A stretch of DNA of 64,000 bases. Origin: Amycolatopsis pithecellobii (lineage in GTDB: Bacteria; Actinomycetota; Actinomycetes; Mycobacteriales; Pseudonocardiaceae). The stretch spans positions 1 to 64,000 of the forward strand of contig NZ_WMBA01000028.1 of assembly GCF_009707865.1 (NCBI RefSeq), written 5' to 3'. Of the stretch, positions 1-8,172 are shown piece by piece (the first letter of the stretch is position 1; each line of letters opens with the position of its first letter). A program made the position numbers and the translations under genes. The notes under the pieces were generated by a model. That model did not search any database. It was not told the DNA's origin and saw only the letters and a list, made by a program, of their open reading frames with translations.

Positions 1-124
1 GGTCTCAGCCGGCGGCGCCCCGCACACGTTCGGGGGGTGGTTCCCCGGGGCGGCGTTCCGGACGCCGCCGCATCGCAGGAATGTCGCCTCGGGTAGCCCG
101 TTCAGCGGGCGGACAGAATTTGCG

Positions 125-154
125 TTGACCCACCTCCCGGCGAGTGAGTAGCTT
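125..154 (+). promoter_or_regulatory. candidate promoter of the MurNAc salvage cluster
   Basis: A TTGACC -35 hexamer (125-130) is followed after 18 bases by TAGCTT (149-154), a fair -10. It lies about 60 bases upstream of the nagZ start. Bases 1-124 hold no gene I can support; the frames open there have no initiation signal or family resemblance. Confidence 0.4.
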
Positions 155-161
155 TCCCGAT

Positions 162-197
162 ACCGGCCGCTCTCGTGGTCTTTCCACGGCGGCCGGT
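162..197 (+). other. 5' UTR hairpin before nagZ
   Basis: Arms ACCGGCCGC (162-170) and GCGGCCGGT (189-197) pair perfectly, with an inner GTGG/CCAC pairing (175-178 with 184-187). It ends just before the Shine-Dalgarno sequence GAGGGGAGG (202-210). It may stabilise the transcript or act as a weak terminator of upstream transcription; no T-run follows. Confidence 0.4.
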
Positions 198-215
198 TAC
201 TGAGGGGAGGCTTTC

Positions 216-1964
216 GTGATCCGGAGGACGCATGCGTTCGCGATGTGCTTGGCCGGACTGCTCATCGTGAGCGGGCTGAGTGCGGCGAACGCGGCGCCGG
301 ATTCGTGGGCCGTGCGGGCTCTGCGGGGAATGAGCCTGGTGGAAAAGGTCGGCCAGCTGTTCGTGATGGACGTGCAGGGCAAGGCCGCGGACGAGCCGGG
401 TAACCAGGCGAAGTACGGGGTCGAAACGGCGGCCGAGGTGGTCGAGCGCTATCACCCCGGCGGAATTATCTATTTCAACAATTCAGGCACCGACAACGTC
501 GATGACCCGGTGCAGATCGCGAATCTCTCCAACGGATTGCAGCGGGCCGCGCTGGCCTCGGGCGCGCGAGTTCCGCTGATCATCGCGACCGACCAGGAGG
601 GCGGGCGGGTCACCCGGATCCCGTCGCCGGCGACGGAATACCCGGCGAGTATGGCCATCGGCGCGGGACGAAGCGCCGAGGACGCCCGCCAGCTGGCCAC
701 GATCAACGGGCGCGAACTGCGGGCCATGGGCATCAATCAGGACTTCGCACCGGACGCCGACGTCAATTCCAACCCGCTCAACCCGATCATCGGGTCGCGG
801 TCGTTCTCCGCGGACCCGGCACTGGCCGGCCGGCTGGTCGCGGCCGAAGTGGACGGTTACCAGCAATCGATTTCCTCGGCAGCCAAACACTTTCCCGGTC
901 ACGGGGACGCCGCGACCGACAGCCACACCGGACTCCCGGTGATCGCCAGGACGCAAGAGCAATGGCGTGAAACTGACTTGCCGCCATTCCAGGCCGCGAT
1001 CAAGGCCGGCACCGACGTGATCATGACCGCGCACATCACCGTTCCCAGCCTCGACTCCTCCGGCGAACCGGCCACGCTGTCGAGACCGATCATCACCGGC
1101 ATTCTTCGCGATGAACTCGGTTACGACGGCGTCGTGGTCACAGATTCGCTCGGGATGGCCGGGGTAAGGCAGCTGCACCCGGACTCGGAGATCCCGGTAC
1201 TTGCGCTGGAAGCGGGCGTGGACCAGATGCTCATGCCACCCGACCCGGCGGCCGCGGTCACCGGTGTTCTCGACGCGGTGAACAGCGGAAGGCTCACCGA
1301 GCAGCGCATCGACCAGAGTGTCCTGCGCATTCTCCAGCTGAAGGCCAAGCGCGGCATCGTGGCGAATCCGCTCGTCGACCCGCAAGCCGTGGCCTGGACC
1401 GTCGGGACGCCCGAACACCTCGACCGCATCCAGCGGCTGACCGACCGCACAACGACTGTCCTGCGCAATGACGTGGGTTTGCTGCCGTTGCGTGCGCCCG
1501 GCACGATCCTCGTGACAGGTTGGCGCAATCCGGACTACCCCGGCTCCCCTGCCGATCCCGTTGCCACGCTGGCGAACCAGCTCGGCGGCATGCCGTTCCC
1601 AACCGGCGCGAACCCTACAGCGCAACAGATCGACAGCGTGGTCAGCGCCGCTGGCAAGGCCGGCACCGTGGTCGTGCTGACGAACGGCCTGCGCACTTCG
1701 ACGGGCCAGCAGAATCTGCTGAACAGCCTGCTCGCGACAGGTAAGCCCCTCGTCGCTGTCGCCGTGCAGGAACCGTACGACGTGGGTCACGCCGACGCGC
1801 CGACCTGGCTGGCGACCTACGACTGGCGAGATGTCACGATGAAATCGCTGGCGAAAGTCCTGCTTGGACAGAGATCCCCGGAGGGCAAGCTACCGGTGTC
1901 GATCCCGGCAGGGGACGACCCGGGCAAGATCGTCTACCCGTTCGGTGCGGGACTGAGCTGGTGA
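216..1964 (+). CDS. nagZ: secreted beta-N-acetylhexosaminidase (glycoside hydrolase family 3, NagZ type)
   Basis: 582 aa. Predicted to cleave terminal GlcNAc from peptidoglycan fragments. A signal peptide covers residues 1-26 (ending near NAAPD), so it acts outside the membrane, as in Bacillus NagZ and unlike the cytoplasmic Gram-negative enzyme. The GH3 NagZ signature KHFPGHG with the catalytic Asp-His loop (DSH) lies near residues 223-236, and the nucleophile Asp sits in VVVTDSLGM near 309. A C-terminal domain of about 190 residues follows the barrel, as in two-domain Gram-positive NagZ. The GTG start has a strong ribosome site (GAGGGGAGG). Its stop overlaps the namZ start by 4 bases, so the two are translationally coupled. 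Family assignment is firm; substrate is inferred from family and neighbours. Confidence 0.93.
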   Translation: MIRRTHAFAMCLAGLLIVSGLSAANAAPDSWAVRALRGMSLVEKVGQLFVMDVQGKAADEPGNQAKYGVETAAEVVERYHPGGIIYFNNSGTDNVDDPVQIANLSNGLQRAALASGARVPLIIATDQEGGRVTRIPSPATEYPASMAIGAGRSAEDARQLATINGRELRAMGINQDFAPDADVNSNPLNPIIGSRSFSADPALAGRLVAAEVDGYQQSISSAAKHFPGHGDAATDSHTGLPVIARTQEQWRETDLPPFQAAIKAGTDVIMTAHITVPSLDSSGEPATLSRPIITGILRDELGYDGVVVTDSLGMAGVRQLHPDSEIPVLALEAGVDQMLMPPDPAAAVTGVLDAVNSGRLTEQRIDQSVLRILQLKAKRGIVANPLVDPQAVAWTVGTPEHLDRIQRLTDRTTTVLRNDVGLLPLRAPGTILVTGWRNPDYPGSPADPVATLANQLGGMPFPTGANPTAQQIDSVVSAAGKAGTVVVLTNGLRTSTGQQNLLNSLLATGKPLVAVAVQEPYDVGHADAPTWLATYDWRDVTMKSLAKVLLGQRSPEGKLPVSIPAGDDPGKIVYPFGAGLSW

Positions 1965-3199
1965 GCATAAACCGGCGGGGCTTCCTCGCGGTGGGCGCGC
2001 TCGCGACGCCACTTCTCGCCCATGGATCCGGAATCGCCCACGCCACAAGGGAAAGTAGCGTGGTGACGGGAGCGGACCAGGTTGCCGCACAGAGCTGGCG
2101 CAAGCTCGCCGGACGCAAGGTCGGTGTGCTGTCCAACCCGACAGGTGTGCTCGCGAACCTCGACCACATTGTCGACTCCATGGTCGCCGCCGGGGTGCGG
2201 CCTGTCGCGGCCTTCGGCCCCGAGCACGGTTTCCGTGGCAGTGCGCAGGCCGGCGGGTCGGAAGGCGACTACGCGGATCCGCGGACCGGAATCCCCGTAT
2301 ATGACGCCTACGGTGCGACGGCCGAAAGCCTTGCGGGCATGTTCACCAAGGCCGGCGTGGACACGGTCGTCTTCGACATCGCCGACGTCGGCGCACGTTT
2401 CTACACCTACATCTGGTCGATGTACACGGCACTGGCTGCCGCAGCGAAAGTCGGTGCTTCGTTCGTCGTGCTGGACCGGCCGAATCCCGTCGGTGGCAAG
2501 GCGTTCGGCCCGATGCTGGACCCGGCGTTCGCCTCCGGGGTCGGGGTGAAACCGATCGTCCAGCAACACGGGATGACGGTCGGCGAGCTCGCCCGGTTCT
2601 TCGCTGCGGAGTTCCTGCCCGCGAAACCCGAGCTGGACGTGGTCGCGATCCGGGGCTGGCGGCGTGACATGTTCTTCGCGCAGACCGGACTGGCGTGGAC
2701 GCCGCCGAGTCCGAACATGCCGACCCCGGACACCGCGCTCGTCTATCCGGGGCTGGGTCTGTTCGAGGGCACCGTGTTCAGCGAAGGCCGTGGCACGACA
2801 CGGCCGTTCGAGATCATCGGCGCTCCCGGGGTGGACTGGCGATGGCGGGAAGCGCTTTCCGCATTGGAGCTGCCGGGCGTCGAGTTCCGCGAGACGTATT
2901 TCGTGCCGACGTTCGCCAAGTTCGTCAACCAGACATGTGGCGGCGTCCAGCTCACCGTCACCGATCCGCGTGGCTTCGACCCGATCCGCACCGCGGTCGC
3001 CATGCTCGTGACGGCGAAGCGCACGCATCCGGACCTGTTCGCGTGGCGGCCGGATCTGATGATCGACAAGCTGTCGGGCTCGGACCGGCTCCGCACAATG
3101 GTCGACGCGGGGGCCGGTGTGGAGGAAATCGTCGAATCGTGGCAGGCCGAACTCGCGGGTTTCGTCGCCCGCTGCCAGCCGTACTTGCTCTACTGGTGA
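1961..3199 (+). CDS. namZ: exo-beta-N-acetylmuramidase NamZ (DUF1343, GH171)
   Basis: 412 aa. Related to Bacillus NamZ (YbbC), which releases MurNAc from the non-reducing end of glycan chains. The N-terminus carries a twin-arginine motif (NRRGFLAVG, residues 4-12) followed by a hydrophobic stretch, suggesting export by Tat. Core family motifs are visible: GPEHGFRG near residue 87, the DIADVGARFYTYIWSM segment near 135-150 and the GRGTT motif in the second half. The GTG start overlaps the nagZ stop (GTGA). NagZ and NamZ are expected to alternate in degrading the sugar chain from one end, which fits their coupling. Confidence 0.92.
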   Translation: MSINRRGFLAVGALATPLLAHGSGIAHATRESSVVTGADQVAAQSWRKLAGRKVGVLSNPTGVLANLDHIVDSMVAAGVRPVAAFGPEHGFRGSAQAGGSEGDYADPRTGIPVYDAYGATAESLAGMFTKAGVDTVVFDIADVGARFYTYIWSMYTALAAAAKVGASFVVLDRPNPVGGKAFGPMLDPAFASGVGVKPIVQQHGMTVGELARFFAAEFLPAKPELDVVAIRGWRRDMFFAQTGLAWTPPSPNMPTPDTALVYPGLGLFEGTVFSEGRGTTRPFEIIGAPGVDWRWREALSALELPGVEFRETYFVPTFAKFVNQTCGGVQLTVTDPRGFDPIRTAVAMLVTAKRTHPDLFAWRPDLMIDKLSGSDRLRTMVDAGAGVEEIVESWQAELAGFVARCQPYLLYW

Positions 3200-3206
3200 G
3201 GTCAGC

Positions 3207-4946
3207 ATGCGTATCGGGAAACTTCTGGTCGCGTTCCTCATCGTGACCCTGATCGTGCCGGGAGCCAGCGCCATCGCCGAACAGTCCTGGGCAGGCCGAT
3301 TCGACCGGCCGCAGCAAGGTTTCGCGCCTGCGAGCACGGTGCTGCGGGACGGCACACCTGCCACGGTGAGGCTCGACGCGGCGCCGATCAGCTCGGCGGA
3401 GCAGTTCCTCGCAAGCTGGGCGCGTAATGACCTGGCCGTCGGTCATCCGCACTTCTCCGGCGCTGTCGGCCTGCTCGCGCACGACGGCGTGGTCGTCGAT
3501 CGGTACGCGACCGGGCAGGCCCTGCGCTATGCCGACGCCACGGGCAACGAACTGCCCGCCGACGAGCAGGTGCCGATGCGGCCGGACACGATCTTCGACC
3601 TCGCCTCGATCACCAAGCTGTTCACGTCGATCGCGGTCATGCAACTCGTCGAGGCCGGGCAGGTCGAACTGTCCGAGCCCGTGGCGAAGTACCTGCCGGA
3701 GTTCGCCACGAACGGCAAGGAGCAGGTGACGGTCGAGCAGCTGCTGACGCACACCTCCGGCCTGGACGCCGATCCGAAGCCGTCGCTGTGGCAGGGCTAT
3801 CCGGACATTCCCTCACGCCGCCGGGCCGTGCTCGACAGCCCGCTCGTCCACGTTCCTGGCTCGACGTACTTGTACTCCGACATCAACCTGATGACCCTCG
3901 GATTTCTCGTCGAGCAACTCACCGGTTCGCCGCTCGACGACGTCGTGCGCGATCGCATCACGGAACCGCTCGGCATGCGCGACACAGGTTATCGCCCGCC
4001 GGCAAGCGAGCTGGACCGGATCGCGGCGACGGAGTACGAGGCGGATCCGCCGCGAGGCCTGGTCCGCGGGCAAGTACACGACGAGAACGCGTGGGCGCTC
4101 GGCGGCGTTTCCGGTCACGCGGGCATCTTTTCGACCGCCGGTGACCTGGCGGTGCTCGCACAGACGATCCTCAACGGCGGCGTGTATCGCGGCGCCCGGA
4201 TCCTCCGGCCCGAGACGGTCCGGCTGATGCTGACGAACCACAACACCGGTTTTCCTGGCGACGATCACGGCCTCGGGTTCGAGCTGGACCAGATGTTCTA
4301 CATGGGCGCGCTGTCGTCGCCGGTGACGGCGGGGCATACCGGATTCACCGGAACCACGCTGGTGATCGACCTTCAGTCGCGGTCCATCGCGATCCTGCTG
4401 ACGAACCGGGTGCACCCGACGCGAAACTGGGGCTCGATCAACCTCGCGAGGGAGACCTGGGCGACCTCGCTGGCACGGGCCATGGCGGTGCGACCCGCGC
4501 GTGGGCCGGATGCCTGGTTCAGCGGCCTGGGCAATCTCGGCACGGCCACGCTGACCACTCCGGCGTTGCATCCGGCCGGCTCGGCACATGTCGACTTTGA
4601 CGCTTTCGTGGATACCGAAACCGCGGATCCGCTCGTTCTCGAGTCGAGCGCGGATGGTGTTACGTGGCAGGCCGTCCCGGTGCGGGCTGCTGGTCCGGGA
4701 GCCCCCGAGGGCTCAGTGCTGACGTTGAGTGGTCACGGGCACCGCGCGTGGTGGCGAGTGGCGGCAGAAGTACCGGCGTCTGGTCAGGTGATTATCCGCT
4801 GGCGCTACTCAACCGATGCCTCGTACACCGGCCGGGGTGTATCTGTGGACGGTGTACGAGTAACCAGCACTAACGGCATGCTGTTGGATGGTGAACGGGC
4901 ACCGTCGTCACTGTCCGCTGTCAACTGGGTGCAAAAATCGCGCTGA
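3207..4946 (+). CDS. amiE: secreted beta-lactamase-family serine hydrolase (AmiE/YbbE type) with extra C-terminal beta domain
   Basis: 579 aa from the ATG at 3207; an earlier in-frame start would lie inside namZ. Signal peptide at residues 1-24. The class C beta-lactamase/PBP4* fold is shown by S134-I-T-K137, Y223-S-D and H377-T-G, the three active-site motifs. In the Bacillus cluster the equivalent protein (AmiE/YbbE) trims peptides from MurNAc, so the same role is likely. Unusual: after the catalytic domain (to about residue 430) a further 150 residues form a Gly/Val-rich beta domain with a YTGRGVSVDGVRVT end, resembling the VEG/jelly-roll modules attached to secreted M6-type peptidases. 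Symbol is by analogy. Seven bases separate it from namZ, so all three genes form one operon. Confidence 0.82.
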   Translation: MRIGKLLVAFLIVTLIVPGASAIAEQSWAGRFDRPQQGFAPASTVLRDGTPATVRLDAAPISSAEQFLASWARNDLAVGHPHFSGAVGLLAHDGVVVDRYATGQALRYADATGNELPADEQVPMRPDTIFDLASITKLFTSIAVMQLVEAGQVELSEPVAKYLPEFATNGKEQVTVEQLLTHTSGLDADPKPSLWQGYPDIPSRRRAVLDSPLVHVPGSTYLYSDINLMTLGFLVEQLTGSPLDDVVRDRITEPLGMRDTGYRPPASELDRIAATEYEADPPRGLVRGQVHDENAWALGGVSGHAGIFSTAGDLAVLAQTILNGGVYRGARILRPETVRLMLTNHNTGFPGDDHGLGFELDQMFYMGALSSPVTAGHTGFTGTTLVIDLQSRSIAILLTNRVHPTRNWGSINLARETWATSLARAMAVRPARGPDAWFSGLGNLGTATLTTPALHPAGSAHVDFDAFVDTETADPLVLESSADGVTWQAVPVRAAGPGAPEGSVLTLSGHGHRAWWRVAAEVPASGQVIIRWRYSTDASYTGRGVSVDGVRVTSTNGMLLDGERAPSSLSAVNWVQKSR

Positions 4947-5067
4947 ATGAAATGCCGATTTCTCAGGTTAGAGGCTTAGCATGCACCCAGGATTCCCTAG
5001 CACCGATCGAGCGCGCGGGCTACCGACGATCGTTGGCTGTTTCGGGAACCACAACAAGTTGCCAAGT

Positions 5068-5090
5068 CGTTAACAAGTAGACGTTAACAA
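5068..5090 (+). promoter_or_regulatory. direct repeat, candidate MurR operator
   Basis: CGTTAACAA occurs at 5068-5076 and 5082-5090, spaced 14 bases centre to centre, each containing the palindrome GTTAAC. A related AACAAGTT lies at 5053-5060. The AT-rich repeats stand out from the surrounding GC-rich DNA and lie about 90 bases upstream of the RpiR-family gene, just before a TTGACC hexamer (5093-5098). The natural reading is autoregulation by MurR; this is inference. Confidence 0.4.
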
Positions 5091-5176
5091 CTTTGACCTA
5101 GTTGGCGACTTTCTGGGCAACTGAGTCAGCGCAGCTCGGACGTGCAGGGGCGGACGAGTTGCGATCATCCCGAAGG

Positions 5177-6190
5177 ATGTGGTTAGCCTTGTCTCAAATG
5201 CCGACGGTTAGCAATTTCCCCACGGAGGCAGAGCTCGATTCCGTAACGGAGCCGGCACCGACAGACACTGTTCCGGCCGCCCGTGAATCCGAGGCCAGCC
5301 CCCTTGTGCGGATCCGGTCGTTGCTGCCGGGCTTGGCGCGTGCTGAACAGCGTGTAGCCAAAGTCGTGCTGGACGACCCGTCCTCGGTCGCTCGGCGCAG
5401 CATCACCGAGGTCGCGCTGGCCGCGAACACAAGCGAAACGACGGTCACCCGGTTCTGCAAGGCCGTTGGCGTCGGCGGTTACCCGCAGTTGCGGATCGCG
5501 CTCGCCGCGGACACGGCGCGCACCGAGGCGCGGTCGAGCCGCAACCTCGGCGGCGAGATCGGTGTGAACGACGACCTGGCCGCGGTGGTCGGCAAGGTGA
5601 GCTTCGCCGATGCCCGCGCGGTCGAGGAGACCGCGGACCAGCTCGACGTCGCGACGCTGGAACGCGTGATCGATGTATTCGCCGAAGCCGGCCGGATCGA
5701 CGTCTACGGCGTCGGCGCGAGCGCGTTCGTCGCCGCCGACCTGCAACAGAAACTGCACCGTATCGGCCGGGTCTGTTTCGCCTGGTCCGACACACACATC
5801 ATGCTCACCTCGGCCGCCGTGCTCGGCGCCGGCGACGTCGCCATCGGCGTGTCACACACCGGCGCCACCACCGACACCGTCGAGGCGCTACGGGTGGCTC
5901 GTGAGCACGGCGCCACCACGGTCGCGCTGACGAACTTCCCGCGCTCCCCGATCACCGAGGTCGCCGACTACGTGCTGACCACCGCTGCCCGCGAGACCAC
6001 GTTCCGCTCGGGTGCGACGGCCAGCCGGATCGCGCAGCTGACCGTGATCGACTGCCTGTTCATCGGGGTCGCGCAGCGGCACATGGACGAGGCATCGCGG
6101 GCATTGGACGCCACCAGGGAAGCGGTCGGCACGCACCGGCTCGGCGTGCGGCCCGACGGCCGGAGACGTCCTCGTGAAACCGGTAAGTGA
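5177..6190 (+). CDS. murR: RpiR-family MurR-type transcriptional regulator (HTH + SIS domain)
   Basis: 337 aa from ATG 5177. The start is uncertain: AAGGA (5173-5177) is placed better for TTG 5189, and ATG 5198 is also possible. The N-terminal RpiR HTH (about residues 60-130) contains LAANTSETTVTRFCKAVG, the recognition region. The SIS phosphosugar-binding domain follows, with VYGVGASAFVA and GVSHTGATTDT loops that bind a phosphosugar. MurR proteins repress MurNAc catabolism and respond to MurNAc-6-phosphate, the substrate of the next gene. The stop codon is 11 bases before the murQ ATG. It is separated from the amiE-like gene by 230 bases holding the repeat above, so it probably has its own promoter. 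Confidence 0.85.
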   Translation: MWLALSQMPTVSNFPTEAELDSVTEPAPTDTVPAARESEASPLVRIRSLLPGLARAEQRVAKVVLDDPSSVARRSITEVALAANTSETTVTRFCKAVGVGGYPQLRIALAADTARTEARSSRNLGGEIGVNDDLAAVVGKVSFADARAVEETADQLDVATLERVIDVFAEAGRIDVYGVGASAFVAADLQQKLHRIGRVCFAWSDTHIMLTSAAVLGAGDVAIGVSHTGATTDTVEALRVAREHGATTVALTNFPRSPITEVADYVLTTAARETTFRSGATASRIAQLTVIDCLFIGVAQRHMDEASRALDATREAVGTHRLGVRPDGRRRPRETGK

Positions 6191-6201
6191 GGGGAACTGA
6201 A

Positions 6202-7149
6202 ATGGGGCGCACGACGACGCTGGCCAGCCAGGTCGTACACGTCGATTCTCCGACAGAGCAACGGAATCCCCGGACGACCGATATCGACCGGATGTCCTCG
6301 CTCGGCATTCTCTCCATGATCAACTCTGAGGACCGGCGGGTACCCCAAGCGGTCAACGAGGTGCTGCCCGATCTCGCCGTCGCCGTCGACTACGCGGCGG
6401 AGGCGTTGCGCAACGGCCATCGCGTGCACTACGTCGGCGCCGGCACGTCCGGCCGGCTCGCCGTCCTCGATGCCGCCGAACTCGTGCCCACCTACAACGT
6501 GCCCGACGGCTGGTTCGTCGCGCACCACGCCGGTGGCGCACGGGCCTTGCAAAAGGCGGTCGAGAACGCGGAGGACGACGCGGCGGGCGGCGCGGCGGAG
6601 CTCTCGGCCGCGGTCAAGCGCGGGGACTTCGTGCTCGGCCTGACCGCGTCGGGGCGCACCCCATACGTGCTCGGCGCGTTGCTCGCGGCGAGCCAGAAGG
6701 GCGCCCGCACGGGGCTCGTCTCGGGTAACCCGCAGGCGATGCGGCCGGCCGGGGTCGATGTGCTGATCGCGGTCGACACGGGTCCGGAGGTGATCGCGGG
6801 GTCCACCCGGATGAAGGCGGGCACGGCGCAGAAGACGATCCTCACCGCGTTCTCCACCGCGACGATGGTCAAGCTCGGGCGGACCTACTCGAACCTGATG
6901 GTCAGCATGCGGGCAACGAACGCGAAGCTGCGCGGGCGGACGCTGCGCATCCTGCGCGAGGCGACCGGCGCGAGTGAGCAGGACTGCGCGGACGCGCTCG
7001 CCGAGGCCGACGGTGATTTGAAGGTGGCGCTCATGCGGTTGCTGTGTGGCGTCGACGTCAACACCGCCACGGCGCTGCTCGCGGCCAGTGGCGGGCACGT
7101 GCGAGACGCCGTGACCGCCTGCGCGGCCTGGTCGGCGCGCTCGGCGTAA
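6202..7149 (+). CDS. murQ: N-acetylmuramic acid 6-phosphate etherase
   Basis: 315 aa. Cleaves the D-lactyl ether of MurNAc-6-phosphate to give GlcNAc-6-phosphate, in the cytoplasm. The SIS fold shows the phosphate-binding VGAGTSGRLAVLDAAE loop (near residues 75-90), the GSTRMKAGTAQK signature (near 198-208) and the NLMVSM motif. ATG 6202 follows GAGGGG with good spacing; an in-frame GTG at 6187 overlaps the murR stop and is less likely. It needs a phosphorylated substrate, but no MurNAc kinase or PTS gene lies in this window. Confidence 0.95.
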   Translation: MGRTTTLASQVVHVDSPTEQRNPRTTDIDRMSSLGILSMINSEDRRVPQAVNEVLPDLAVAVDYAAEALRNGHRVHYVGAGTSGRLAVLDAAELVPTYNVPDGWFVAHHAGGARALQKAVENAEDDAAGGAAELSAAVKRGDFVLGLTASGRTPYVLGALLAASQKGARTGLVSGNPQAMRPAGVDVLIAVDTGPEVIAGSTRMKAGTAQKTILTAFSTATMVKLGRTYSNLMVSMRATNAKLRGRTLRILREATGASEQDCADALAEADGDLKVALMRLLCGVDVNTATALLAASGGHVRDAVTACAAWSARSA

Positions 7150-7159
7150 CCGGTCGGTG

Positions 7160-7186
7160 GCCGCTGCCCCGGGGGAGGGCGGCGGC
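7160..7186. terminator. hairpin between convergent murQ and Fic-like gene
   Basis: GCCGCTGCCC (7160-7169) pairs with GGGCGGCGGC (7177-7186), with one G-U pair and a 7-base loop. It sits between two convergent genes, so it may stop both. No T-run. Confidence 0.4.
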
Positions 7187-7198
7187 GCCAGCACGCGG

Positions 7199-7924
7199 TC
7201 AGCTTGCTGCTTCGGCTATGCCGCGCGCTTCTTGGGCGCCTTTCTCGATCGCCTCGCAGCTGAACAGCAGCCAGCTCCGCACACCGTCGGGCTCTCCCGT
7301 CGCGAAGGCCGCCGCCGCTTCGCGATAGTGCGAAACCCGCCGGAGGCACGGGACTTCCGGCACCGTCAATGACTTCGGGTCCGTTCCCGTGGCGACCATC
7401 GTCAACCGTGCGGCGGCGCGTGCCACCACACCGTCCGCTGTGCCGAAGGGGCGTAACGCCAGCAACTCCCCATGCACGACGGCCGTCTGCAGCGGGCCCG
7501 GGACCGAAGTCGCGCCGGTGATCAACTGCGTCAGCAGCTCCAACCGCGCACCCGCCCCGGCGCGGGGGCGTCCCAGCGCATCGGCGTCCGCGACCAGATC
7601 AGCCGCCGCCAGCACGTGGATGCGCGCGAGTGCCTGCGCCGGCGCGCGACGCCACGTCGGCAGCAGCGACTCCAGCGACTCCGCCACCCGCAACGCGCCG
7701 GCCAGCACCGGGTCCTTCACCGCGGCGTCCTCGGGAATCCCCGGGTCAGCCCCGTCGATCGCCGCCGAAGCGCGTGCCGCGCGGACCGACGCCTCCGCGG
7801 CCGTGGCGGAGCCGCCGCGGAGATTGGCCGGGTGGCGATGGACCGCGAACACCGCGTCCTGCGCCGATTTCGCGGCCGCGGCGACCCCTTCGAGGTCCAG
7901 CAATGGCGCGAGTGGATCGCTCAC
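7199..7924 (-). CDS. degenerate Fic-fold protein
   Basis: 241 aa from GTG 7924, which has AGGTGAG just upstream; a longer frame to 7987 lacks such a site. The protein is helical and Ala-rich. Residues 158-169 (RPFGTADGVVAR) align with the Fic active motif HPFxxGNGRxxR, but the catalytic His is Arg and the GNGR loop is lost. It is therefore probably a Fic-fold protein without AMP-transferase activity. Relatives in actinobacterial genomes are often labelled Fic family or oxidoreductase; I cannot assign a role. It is convergent with murQ and divergent from acs. Confidence 0.6.
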   Translation of the reverse strand: MSDPLAPLLDLEGVAAAAKSAQDAVFAVHRHPANLRGGSATAAEASVRAARASAAIDGADPGIPEDAAVKDPVLAGALRVAESLESLLPTWRRAPAQALARIHVLAAADLVADADALGRPRAGAGARLELLTQLITGATSVPGPLQTAVVHGELLALRPFGTADGVVARAAARLTMVATGTDPKSLTVPEVPCLRRVSHYREAAAAFATGEPDGVRSWLLFSCEAIEKGAQEARGIAEAAS

Positions 7925-8172
7925 GAACTCACCTCGCGACTGTCGACAATGGCTTCCCGTCCCGCCATGCGCCCTCCTCCGGCTCACCGGTACGGGCGAG
8001 CATAGGTCGCCCCGTTTTCAAAAGCGTCCACAGTAGGGAGTCCACGAGAGACTGTGATCGTGTAAGGATGGCTTGGAATCGCTGATGAGCTACCTCACAA
8101 CAACGGTGAGACTGATGTCGCTACCGTGCTCCTGCCCGTAGCCACAACCGAAATCTCAGGAGGCCGTGCACC

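Noticed and set aside
1-200. end of a gene entering from the left edge
   Set aside because: All three plus frames close quickly without recognisable protein sequence, and the minus frame at 5-187 is Arg/Pro-rich noise.
4960-4985. second iron box after the amiE-type gene (TCAGGTTAG)
   Set aside because: Only one half-site matches the IdeR consensus; the other half does not.
8040-8110. Crp site upstream of acs
   Set aside because: Only a TGTGA half-site is seen at 8051-8055 region with no matching TCACA at the right distance.
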